Below, one piece after another: positions 1 through 5,985 of a stretch of DNA of 6,915 bases. The notes below the pieces were generated by a model that had not been told where the DNA came from, did no database searches, and saw only the letters and a program-made list of their open reading frames with translations. The DNA lies in assembly GCA_030628785.1 (NCBI GenBank), contig DAOVQI010000168.1:1-6915 (forward strand), in the 5' to 3' direction. The stretch is from Bacteroidota bacterium (GTDB lineage Bacteria; Bacteroidota; Bacteroidia; Bacteroidales; VadinHA17). Each line of letters begins with the position of its first letter. The first letter of the stretch is position 1. A program made the position numbers and the translations under genes.

Positions 1-711
1 GGACAGACCTTGCACAATCATTATCATGGGAATACGTTAAGTGTTGGAAGAATGATGGTTACAGATGCCGGTGCAGAATCTGCATTGCATTACGCAAGTG
101 ACATTACACGTACAGTCCCGGTCGGGGGGAAATTTAATCAGAGACAAAAAGAAATATATGAGATTGTATTTAAAGCAAATACTGAACCCATTAAATCTAT
201 AAAACCGGGGATTACAAATAAAAGTTTGCATTTAATGGCCGCTGAGATTATTGGGAGTGGTTTAAAAGACCTTGGCCTTATGAAAGGAAACATCAAAGAG
301 GCCGTAAATCAAGGAGCACATGCTTTATTCTTTCCACATGGACTGGGGCATATGATGGGATTGGATGTTCATGACATGGAAAGTCTGGGGGAAGACTATG
401 TGGGATATAATGAGGAAGTTAAGAGAAGTGACCAATATGGACTTGCCTTTCTTCGATTAGGAAAGAAGCTGGAAAGGGATTTTGTTTTAACTATTGAACC
501 GGGAATATATTTTATTCCGGCTTTGATTGACCAGTGGAAGAGTGAGAAAAAATTCATGGATTTCATCAATTATGATAAGGTTGAAACGTATAAAGATTTT
601 GGAGGCATTCGTATTGAAGATGATGTTCTGGTTATGGAAACCGGTTGTCGGGTTTTAGGTAAGCCCATCCCGAAGACGGTTGAAGAAATTGAAGGGATAA
701 TGGCGGGATAG
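1..711 (+). CDS. M24 family metallopeptidase (Xaa-Pro aminopeptidase/prolidase-like), C-terminal part
   Basis: This is the 3' part of a cytoplasmic 'pita-bread' metallopeptidase that would cleave an Xaa-Pro bond next to a dinuclear metal centre. The frame is open to base 1, so the TTG at 10 is not a real start and the N-terminal domain lies outside; 236 residues are visible. Counting from base 1, all five M24 metal ligands appear in order: Asp22 in DAGAES, Asp34 in SDITRT, His117 in HGLGHMMGLDVHD, Glu166 in TIEPGIY and Glu206 in RIEDD. A histidine-rich HNHYH stretch at residues 5-9 sits where M24B enzymes have an active-site histidine. The HGLGH motif is closer to prolidase and PepP than to methionine aminopeptidase. 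It ends in tandem stops TAG TAG and converges on sdhB. The family is certain; dipeptidase versus aminopeptidase cannot be settled without the N-terminus. Confidence 0.93.
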   Translation, partial: GQTLHNHYHGNTLSVGRMMVTDAGAESALHYASDITRTVPVGGKFNQRQKEIYEIVFKANTEPIKSIKPGITNKSLHLMAAEIIGSGLKDLGLMKGNIKEAVNQGAHALFFPHGLGHMMGLDVHDMESLGEDYVGYNEEVKRSDQYGLAFLRLGKKLERDFVLTIEPGIYFIPALIDQWKSEKKFMDFINYDKVETYKDFGGIRIEDDVLVMETGCRVLGKPIPKTVEEIEGIMAG

Positions 712-713
712 TA

Positions 714-757
714 GTTAATTTGTTATTGGTTAATTGTTATTGGTTAATTGTTAATAG
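714..757. repeat. AT-rich tandem repeat, about three 14-15 nt units
   Basis: Three adjacent units begin at 714, 729 and 743: GTTAATTTGTTATTG, GTTAATTGTTATTG and GTTAATTGTTAATAG. They start right after the second stop codon of the peptidase gene. A related stretch in the same orientation lies at 5034-5053. No function is evident; the copy number of such short intergenic repeats often differs between strains. Confidence 0.7.
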
Positions 758-790
758 TTGATAAGTTATATGATTAAGTCGGCAATCTTC

Positions 791-834
791 AGTCGGCCCG
801 CCCGAACGTACCGTTCGGTACGGGCGGGCCGACT
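791..834. repeat. GC-rich imperfect palindrome between convergent genes
   Basis: Fourteen-base arms at 791-804 and 821-834 are exact reverse complements, and five more pairs (809-813 with 816-820) close over a TT loop, leaving AACG at 805-808 as a bulge. This gives a 19-bp stem that is very GC-rich compared with the surrounding AT-rich DNA. A second inner pairing, CGAACG at 803-808 with CGTTCG at 812-817, competes with the first. It sits between convergent genes, so it could act as a bidirectional terminator, but no T-tract follows on either strand. A dispersed REP-like element is the main alternative. Confidence 0.75.
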
Positions 835-882
835 ATTAACTAATTATTTATGAAACCTGAAAATTAAGGTTTTTTTTAATTA

Positions 883-934
883 ACCCTGTGAAACCCTGCG
901 TAGCAGGAGCAACGAATTTGCTGTTTCACGGGGT
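883..934. repeat. Inverted-repeat element that can form a three-way junction
   Basis: The outer stem pairs 883-894 with 923-934 over 12 bp with a single T-G wobble. Inside it, without any unpaired linker, are two perfect 5-bp hairpins: CCTGC-GTA-GCAGG at 895-907 and AGCAA-CGAAT-TTGCT at 908-922. Only the two loops are unpaired. It lies downstream of sdhB, so it would fall in the 3' UTR of the sdhCAB transcript or in a palindromic mobile repeat. No T-tract follows on either strand, so it is not a canonical terminator. Confidence 0.6.
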
Positions 935-937
935 AAA

Positions 938-954
938 TTTGCGAAGCTATGTTC
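938..954 (+). repeat. 17-nt direct repeat, copy 1
   Basis: The sequence TTTGCGAAGCTATGTTC abuts the sdhB stop codon and recurs exactly, in the same orientation, at 4956-4972 on the far side of the sdh operon. It lies 3 nt after the three-way-junction element. Confidence 0.75.
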
Positions 955-1695
955 TTAGCTTATTTTTGCTTTATAAAACTCCCGGTTCATTCTGGCGATA
1001 TTGCTAAGAGAGATTTCTTTAGGGCATTCGGCTTCGCAGGCGCCGGTATTGGTACAATTACCGAATCCAAGTTCGTCCATTTTTAACACCATTGCCTGAA
1101 CTCTTTCTTTTGCTTCCACCCGCCCCTGGGGGAGTAGAGATAGTTGCGATATCTTTGCGGAAACGAACAACATGGCTGAGGCATTTTTACAGGCTGCAAC
1201 ACAGGTACCGCATCCTATGCAAATACCAGAATCAAAAGCTCTATCTACATCTTCTTTTTTTATAGGAATGGAATTTGCTTCCGGAGCAGCACCGGTATTG
1301 GCGGAAATATATCCACCAACTTGTATGAGTTTATCAAAAGTACTTCTGTCAACAACTAAATCTTTTATTACCGGGAAAGCTTTTGACCGCCAGGGTTCAA
1401 CTGTTATTTTTTTTCCGTCCTTAAAAACACTCATACTTAATTGGCATGTAGTAACACCCTTCTCGGGTCCGTTGGGTCTGCCATTGATATATAATCCGCA
1501 CATCCCACAAATGCCTTCCCTGCAATCGCTATCAAAAGCAACAGGATCGGCATCTTCTTTTATAAGTTTTTCATTGAGATAATCTAACATTTCAAGGAAG
1601 GTCATTTCAGTGGAAACGCCATCCAGTTTATATGTAACAAATTTACCTTTATCCTGTTTGTTTTTCTGACGCCAGATTTTAAGTGTTATGTTCAT
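955..1695 (-). CDS. sdhB: Succinate dehydrogenase/fumarate reductase iron-sulfur subunit
   Basis: SdhB carries electrons between the FAD of SdhA and the hemes of SdhC through three clusters on the cytoplasmic face of the membrane. I place the start at the ATG at 1695 (246 aa); an in-frame TTG at 1704 would add three residues but is less likely. An N-terminal plant-ferredoxin-type domain holds the [2Fe-2S] ligands Cys58, Cys63, Cys66 and Cys84. The C-terminal ferredoxin-like domain has Cys159, Cys162, Cys165 and Cys169, then Cys214, Cys220 and Cys224 followed by Pro. This spacing matches the family pattern for one [4Fe-4S] and one [3Fe-4S] cluster. Length is normal for the family. It is the last gene of the C-A-B operon, 74 nt after sdhA, a wider gap than the 24 nt between sdhC and sdhA; I see no hairpin in that gap. 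FrdB is an equally valid name, since the direction of catalysis is not visible in the sequence. Confidence 0.96.
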   Translation of the reverse strand: MNITLKIWRQKNKQDKGKFVTYKLDGVSTEMTFLEMLDYLNEKLIKEDADPVAFDSDCREGICGMCGLYINGRPNGPEKGVTTCQLSMSVFKDGKKITVEPWRSKAFPVIKDLVVDRSTFDKLIQVGGYISANTGAAPEANSIPIKKEDVDRAFDSGICIGCGTCVAACKNASAMLFVSAKISQLSLLPQGRVEAKERVQAMVLKMDELGFGNCTNTGACEAECPKEISLSNIARMNREFYKAKIS

Positions 1696-1769
1696 ATCAG
1701 ACAACTTTTGTGTATTAATATAATTTCCTTGTTTTTAGGAGAAACATTGAAAGATGTAAGTAACTTCAT

Positions 1770-3689
1770 TTATTTATAGCTTCTTTTTGTTGGTTTAACG
1801 AATTCAAACACAAGTTCTTCCTTGTGTAATTTTGGGTTTGACATTTCTCCGGTATATTCCCAGGCTGCAACATAAGAATAATTTTTATCATCACGTTCAG
1901 CTTCTCCTTCTTCGGTTTGATATTCCTCCCTGAAGTGTGCCCCGCAGGATTCTTTGCGGTTGAGAGCATCGGTTATAATCAAGCTGGCAAGCTCAAAGAA
2001 ATCAGCTACCCGGCCGGCTTTTTCAAGTTCATGGTTCAGTTCATTTAATCCTCCGGATAATTTGACATCTTTCCAGAATTCTTCTTTAAGTTCGTTTACC
2101 AGTTTGAGAGCTTTTTTTAACCCTTTTTCATTCCTTTTCATTCCGGAATAAGTCCACAATATATGGCCTAGTCGTTTATGAAAAGATGTTGGAGTTTGGG
2201 TTCCTTTTACTGATAAAAGTTTATTGAGTTTTTCTTTTACTGCTTTTTCAGCTTTTTCAAACTCCGGTGTATCTGTAGAGATTTTTGGAACTTTTATTTG
2301 GTCAGCCAGGTAATCACCAATAGTAACGGGTAAGATAAAGTATCCATCACCGGAGCATTGCATAAGCGAACTTGCACCCAGGCGATTAGCACCATGATCA
2401 GAGAAATTGGCCTCTCCGATAGCATACAACCCTGCTATGGTAGTCATTAGATTGTAATCAACCCATAATCCGCCCATTGTATAATGAGAAGCAGGATATA
2501 TTCGCATGGGTTCTTCGTAAGGGTTTATCCCTGTAACTTTGAGATACAAACCAAAAAGAGTTCCGTATTTAGCCTTAATGGTATCATATCCTTGATTCTT
2601 AATGGCATCTTTGAAGTCCAGATATACTGCCAATCCTGTATCTCCGACTCCATAACCTGCGTCACAACGTTCTTTAGCCGCCCTGGAAGCAACATCTCTG
2701 GGAACAAGGTTCCCGAAAGCAGGGTATTTGCGCTCAAGATAATAATCTCTTTCTTCCTCCGGTATTTCGTTAGCTGGTCTTTTATCTCCCTTTTCCTTTG
2801 GTACCCAAACTCTTCCGTCGTTTCTCAGGGATTCAGACATGAGTGTAAGTTTGGACTGGTAATCATTGAGAACGGGTATACAGGTGGGATGAATCTGTGC
2901 CAGACTTGGATTGGCTAAAAATGCCCCTTTTTTATAGGCTGCCAGAGCAGCTGAACCGTTTGAATTTATTGCAAGTGTTGACAGGTAATATATTGTTCCA
3001 AAGCCTCCGGTGGCAAGAACAACAGCATGGGCAGAATGTCGCTCAATCTCACCCGTAATTAAATTTCTTGTTATTATTCCCCTGGCTTTCCCGTCTATAA
3101 CTACCAGATCAAGCATGTCCCGACGACTGAACATTTCTACTTTACCAGCATGTATTTGTCTGCTTAATGCCTGGTATGCAGCTAATGTACATTGTTGTCC
3201 TGTTTGTCCCTGGGCGTAAAAAGTTCTGGAAACCTGTACTCCTCCGAACGAACGGTTAGCAAGATAGCCACTATATTCTCTTGCAAATGGGACTCCCTGA
3301 GCAACAAATTGGTCAATGATATTGTTACTTATTTCAGCCGCACGGTAAACATTAGCTTCCCTTGCTCGAAAATCACCTCCCTTAATCATATCGTAAAATA
3401 AACGATAATCACTATCAGCGTCATTTTTGTAATTCTTAGTTGCGTTAATACCGCCTTGTGAAGCAATTGAATGTGCTCTTCGTGAGGAATCCTGAAACAC
3501 ATAAACTTTTACGTTATATCCTAACTCAGCAAGAGATGCTGCCGCGGATGCCCCTGCTGCTCCGGCTCCAACAACAATAATATCAAGGTTTTTTTTATTC
3601 GCAGGATTGACCAGATTAACTGAAGCTTCATATTTAGTCCATTTTTCCGCTAAAGGACCTTCAGGGATCTTTGCATCTAATTTTGTCAT
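1770..3689 (-). CDS. sdhA: Succinate dehydrogenase/fumarate reductase flavoprotein subunit
   Basis: This catalytic subunit interconverts succinate and fumarate using covalently bound FAD. It has 639 aa and starts at ATG 3689. A Rossmann dinucleotide motif GAGAAG lies at residues 41-46 after a hydrophobic beta strand. The segment RRAHSIASQGG carries His73, the expected site of the 8-alpha-histidyl FAD bond. Active-site signatures follow in order: His267 in HPT, Arg331 in PRDVASRA (the likely proton-shuttle arginine), His402 in SHYTMGG and Arg436 in NRLGASSL. A C-terminal RKESCGAHFREE segment begins at 578. There is no Tat signal, so it faces the cytoplasm. Length and motifs match B-type enzymes rather than soluble fumarate reductases or L-aspartate oxidase. 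It lies 24 nt after sdhC and is presumably cotranscribed. It could be named frdA if the host respires fumarate. Confidence 0.97.
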   Translation of the reverse strand: MTKLDAKIPEGPLAEKWTKYEASVNLVNPANKKNLDIIVVGAGAAGASAAASLAELGYNVKVYVFQDSSRRAHSIASQGGINATKNYKNDADSDYRLFYDMIKGGDFRAREANVYRAAEISNNIIDQFVAQGVPFAREYSGYLANRSFGGVQVSRTFYAQGQTGQQCTLAAYQALSRQIHAGKVEMFSRRDMLDLVVIDGKARGIITRNLITGEIERHSAHAVVLATGGFGTIYYLSTLAINSNGSAALAAYKKGAFLANPSLAQIHPTCIPVLNDYQSKLTLMSESLRNDGRVWVPKEKGDKRPANEIPEEERDYYLERKYPAFGNLVPRDVASRAAKERCDAGYGVGDTGLAVYLDFKDAIKNQGYDTIKAKYGTLFGLYLKVTGINPYEEPMRIYPASHYTMGGLWVDYNLMTTIAGLYAIGEANFSDHGANRLGASSLMQCSGDGYFILPVTIGDYLADQIKVPKISTDTPEFEKAEKAVKEKLNKLLSVKGTQTPTSFHKRLGHILWTYSGMKRNEKGLKKALKLVNELKEEFWKDVKLSGGLNELNHELEKAGRVADFFELASLIITDALNRKESCGAHFREEYQTEEGEAERDDKNYSYVAAWEYTGEMSNPKLHKEELVFEFVKPTKRSYK

Positions 3690-3713
3690 AATATAGAGTT
3701 GTTTTTCGGATTC

Positions 3714-4358
3714 TTATTTGAAAAAATAAATAACGATTGGAATAATGCTATAACCTACAGGTACAACGATCGAATAAACCAAACCAATTCCTTTGATTAC
3801 CGGAGTGTATTTAGCGTGATTGAGGCCAAGTGTTTGAAATGCAGATTGAAATGCATGATTCAGGTGAAATGCCAGTATAAGAAAAGAAAAAAGATAAATA
3901 ACCAGATACTGCGGCATGTGAAACAGATCATGGGCTATTCCATAAAAATTTTCATGATCTCCTTCAACCCAACCTAGTTTTATAAAGAAAAAATTCATAA
4001 AATGCAGGAAAAGGAAGATCAAGATGATTATCCCTAAATAGATCATGTATTTTGAGAAAAAAGAGGTTTGGGACGGATAGGTTACTTTATACCGTTTTGG
4101 TCTTGCCATCCAGTTTTGTATTTGTAATATTACTCCACAAATGATATGGATGAGAAAACCTCCCATCAGGACCACTTCAAATATTTTTATGAGCGGATTG
4201 GAGGCCATAAAATGGGCAGCTTTGTTGAAAGGATCGGGGTCATCTGACAGGAGAAAAAGATTAATGGTCAAATGAACGATCAGAAAAGTAATCAAAAAAA
4301 GACCGGCAAGGGCCATTACCAATTTCTTTGTAACTGACGAACCAAAAAAACGTCTCAT
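3714..4358 (-). CDS. sdhC: Succinate dehydrogenase/fumarate reductase cytochrome b subunit (diheme anchor)
   Basis: This 214-aa membrane anchor binds two b-type hemes and the quinone site. Five hydrophobic segments are visible at roughly residues 14-37, 58-80, 104-126, 151-170 and 189-213. The likely axial heme ligands sit in the first four: His29 in IVHL, His71 in LIHII, His119 in FLHFM and His165 in AFHLNH. The positions closely match the known ligand spacing of Bacillus subtilis SdhC (28, 70, 113, 155). His168 is an alternative fourth ligand. A single five-helix anchor with two hemes defines type B complexes, which normally use menaquinone. The conserved SAFQTLGLNH stretch after helix 4 fits the family. 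It is the first gene of the operon, starting at ATG 4358 beneath a Bacteroidetes-like promoter candidate. Confidence 0.94.
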   Translation of the reverse strand: MRRFFGSSVTKKLVMALAGLFLITFLIVHLTINLFLLSDDPDPFNKAAHFMASNPLIKIFEVVLMGGFLIHIICGVILQIQNWMARPKRYKVTYPSQTSFFSKYMIYLGIIILIFLFLHFMNFFFIKLGWVEGDHENFYGIAHDLFHMPQYLVIYLFSFLILAFHLNHAFQSAFQTLGLNHAKYTPVIKGIGLVYSIVVPVGYSIIPIVIYFFK

Positions 4359-4404
4359 GAGTATTATTTTAATGGATGTTAATTAACTTGATGTATCGGA
4401 ATTT

Positions 4405-4437
4405 CAAAAACATATGTTAATAATCAAAATGTTACAA
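4405..4437 (-). promoter_or_regulatory. Candidate Bacteroidetes-type promoter for sdhCAB
   Basis: Read on the minus strand, TTG (4437-4435) is followed after 20 nt by TATGTTTT (4414-4407), matching seven of eight positions of the TAnnTTTG -7 box used by the Bacteroidetes primary sigma factor. Transcription would start near 4398-4400, leaving a leader of about 40 nt before sdhC. The region is AT-rich, so a chance match is possible. Confidence 0.35.
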
Positions 4438-4462
4438 CATTTTTTCAAGCTTAGTGATATTA

Positions 4463-4490
4463 AAGGCTAAGGCTTAGGCTAAGGCTAAGG
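4463..4490 (+). repeat. Hexanucleotide array (AAGGCT units), forward orientation
   Basis: About 4.7 units run AAGGCT, AAGGCT, TAGGCT, AAGGCT, AAGG, with one substituted unit. The reverse-complement array lies at 4869-4897, so the two could pair across about 380 nt of AT-rich DNA. Confidence 0.8.
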
Positions 4491-4753
4491 ATTTTCGACT
4501 TTCATTTTTGCCTTATGCTTACGCCGAAGCTACAACATAGGCACTATTCCTTTCATTTTATACTTATTTTTAAGTATTAAACATATTTCCCTTTTTGTTT
4601 TAAGTTAATGTTATAGTTTTTAAATAGTTATCGTATTATTCATATTCAAGTTAGAAATTATTATTTTTTTACTCGTATCATTTTTTATTCTACTTGAAGG
4701 TATTACTTAATCTGGTTTTATTTCTTTATTCAATATGTATTAGTCATTGTATT

Positions 4754-4784
4754 GTTAAAGGTAGAGTAAACAAAATCAGAACCA
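4754..4784 (+). repeat. Degenerate copy of the hydrolase 5' flank
   Basis: GTTAAAGGT (4754-4762) and AAAATCAGAACCA (4772-4784) both recur in the same order at 5090-5098 and 5101-5113, directly before the hydrolase ATG, with a 7-nt length difference between the blocks. The flanks upstream (TAGTCATTGTATT versus TAGCCGTTACTC) also look related. This suggests an old local duplication. Confidence 0.45.
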
Positions 4785-4868
4785 TTTATTAATTACAAAC
4801 CTAACATTTTAGTGGGTCTTTTCTGTCTCTGTTTTTTGTATTTATTAATCTTATCACCCTTTTGCCTT

Positions 4869-4897
4869 CCTCAGCCTCAGCCTTAGCCTTAGCCTTA
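4869..4897 (-). repeat. Hexanucleotide array (CCTYAG units), inverted relative to 4463-4490
   Basis: Units CCTCAG, CCTCAG, CCTTAG, CCTTAG, CCTTA form about 4.8 copies. Their reverse complement shares AAGGCTAAGGCTAAGG-like stretches with the array at 4463-4490. Two units carry C in place of T, so the arrays have drifted separately. Confidence 0.8.
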
Positions 4898-4955
4898 TTC
4901 CACAATCATTCAAATTTAGCAGTTTCATTTGAATAGCTTTAACCTTTTTAATTAT

Positions 4956-4972
4956 TTTGCGAAGCTATGTTC
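4956..4972 (+). repeat. 17-nt direct repeat, copy 2
   Basis: This is identical to 938-954 (TTTGCGAAGCTATGTTC) and in the same orientation. An inverted repeat at 4908-4934, whose loop includes AGCAGTTTC, precedes it by about 21 nt. Copy 1 is likewise preceded by an inverted repeat containing TGCTGTTTC, so each 17-mer may belong to a larger, diverged element. Confidence 0.75.
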
Positions 4973-4985
4973 ATAAGTATGTTTT
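4957..4985 (+). promoter_or_regulatory. Weak candidate promoter for the alpha/beta hydrolase gene
   Basis: TTG at 4957-4959 is followed after 18 nt by TATGTTTT at 4978-4985, similar to the Bacteroidetes TTG / TAnnTTTG pattern but with a slightly short spacer. It overlaps the 17-nt repeat. It would give a leader of more than 120 nt. The AT-rich context makes chance matches likely. Confidence 0.2.
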
Positions 4986-5033
4986 TACAATGTTTATCAA
5001 CATAATCTGAATAATTTTTCAGGAAGTTATAAG

Positions 5034-5053
5034 TTGTTGGTTAATAGTTAATT
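5034..5053 (+). repeat. GTTAAT-type repeat stretch, related to 714-757
   Basis: This stretch contains TTGGTTAATAGTTAATT, which closely resembles the units of the AT-rich tandem repeat after the peptidase gene, in the same orientation. It is a single partial copy without tandem units. Confidence 0.45.
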
Positions 5054-5119
5054 CGAAATTTCTTTCTGCAATTGAATAGCCGTTACTCGTTAAAGGTTGA
5101 AAAATCAGAACCAAATTTT

Positions 5120-5932
5120 ATGATAAAATCCATTCAGTTTAAGAAGATCAATATCAGATTTAGTGATAAGGGTAAAGGAATACCGGTTGTATTGTTACAT
5201 GGTTACCTGGAATCCCTCAATATCTGGGATGATTTTTCTTCTTCGCTTACTCAACATTGCCGTGTTATCAGGATTGATCTCCCGGGGCATGGTGGGTCAG
5301 GGATTATTGGAGAAACACATACTATGGCGCTAATCGCTGAATCGGTTAAAGCCGTTATGGATCATTTGAAATTGGATAAAGTATACTTAATTGGACATTC
5401 AATGGGAGGTTATGTAACGCTTGCCTTTCTGGAGTTATTTCCCGAACGGTTGAATGGATTCTCATTATTTCATGCACACCCTCTTTCCGACACTCCAGAG
5501 ACAATTGTAAAAAGGGAACGGGAAATTAATCTGGTACTTGAAGGCCGGAAGGATATGATTTGTAATGTCAATATTCCAAATGCATTCGCAAATGATAATT
5601 TAGATAAGTTGAAGGAAGAAGTTGAGTTTGCAAAAGAGATTGCCCGACAAACACCTGATAAGGGAATTGTTGCGACATTGAATGGTATGATGGTACGGCC
5701 TGATCGGAGAAAGTTACTGGCGGGTACTTCTTCGCCTTTTCTCTGGATCCTGGGGAAAAAGGATAATTATATTCCATATGAAACCATCATTGAAAAGGTC
5801 GGGTTGCCGGGAAACGGGAAATTAGTCACATTGGAAAACAGCGGGCATCAGGGGTTTATGGAGGAGAAGGGGGAGTCCCAGAAAGCAATTCTTGAATTTG
5901 TCTTAAAGCATTCACATCCTCCAAAGAGGTGA
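5120..5932 (+). CDS. Alpha/beta hydrolase of unknown substrate
   Basis: This is a 270-aa alpha/beta-hydrolase-fold protein with no signal peptide, probably a cytoplasmic esterase, peptidase or similar hydrolase. The ATG at 5120 is preferred over the in-frame TTG at 5072, because the extra 16 residues fall in a stretch duplicated in non-coding DNA at 4754-4784. Visible elements are an HG oxyanion motif (His27-Gly28), DLPGHG at 53-58, the nucleophile elbow GHSMGG with Ser94, an acid Asp215 in LGKKD, and His243 in NSGHQGF. The triad is therefore complete. A variable cap covers roughly residues 120-195 and includes a charged helix around 161-175. The length is typical of compact family members. 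It has no operon partner: sdhC is divergent and the phosphatase gene converges on it from 54 nt away. Motifs do not distinguish esterase, proline iminopeptidase-like or haloperoxidase-like activity. Confidence 0.9.
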   Translation: MIKSIQFKKINIRFSDKGKGIPVVLLHGYLESLNIWDDFSSSLTQHCRVIRIDLPGHGGSGIIGETHTMALIAESVKAVMDHLKLDKVYLIGHSMGGYVTLAFLELFPERLNGFSLFHAHPLSDTPETIVKREREINLVLEGRKDMICNVNIPNAFANDNLDKLKEEVEFAKEIARQTPDKGIVATLNGMMVRPDRRKLLAGTSSPFLWILGKKDNYIPYETIIEKVGLPGNGKLVTLENSGHQGFMEEKGESQKAILEFVLKHSHPPKR

Positions 5933-5985
5933 ATGGTTTTCAGTTCTCTGTTTTCGGGTTTCGCAGACAATACAATTTTTTATAA

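Larger units (their letters stand above)
4359..5119. other. Long AT-rich divergent intergenic region
   Basis: This region separates sdhC (-) from the hydrolase gene (+). I see no convincing protein-coding frame, tRNA or rRNA in it. It holds a candidate sdh promoter near sdhC, hexamer arrays at 4463-4490 and 4869-4897 in opposite orientation, and a weak hairpin at 4510-4542 (GCCTTATG with CATAGGC, one bulge). It also holds an 8-bp AT-rich inverted repeat (4908-4915 with 4927-4934), the second 17-nt repeat copy, a GTTAAT-type stretch at 5034-5053 and a degenerate duplication ending at the hydrolase start. Positions 4543-4750 are very AT-rich and show nothing I can name. Confidence 0.6.

Noticed and set aside
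869..877. Poly-T run as an intrinsic terminator of the peptidase gene
   Set aside because: The GC-rich hairpin ends at 834, over 30 nt before the T run, so the pairing needed directly upstream is missing.
1172..1582. Open frame on the + strand inside sdhB
   Set aside because: It is antisense to a gene with all Fe-S cysteines conserved; its translation resembles no family I know.
2484..2918. Open frame on the + strand inside sdhA
   Set aside because: It lies opposite conserved SdhA sequence and has no recognisable domain.
3699..3977. Open frame on the + strand overlapping the sdhC 3' end
   Set aside because: It is a shadow of sdhC with basic, low-complexity composition and no motif.
4463..4897. 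Hexamer arrays as a CRISPR
   Set aside because: Units are 6 nt with no spacers, and no cas gene is present.
5072..5119. TTG at 5072 as the hydrolase start
   Set aside because: The added residues match a duplicated non-coding stretch and precede the usual fold start; ATG 5120 is better.
5946..5981. Terminator between the hydrolase and phosphatase genes
   Set aside because: Only a 4-bp stem (TCTG with CAGA) precedes the T run, too weak to call.
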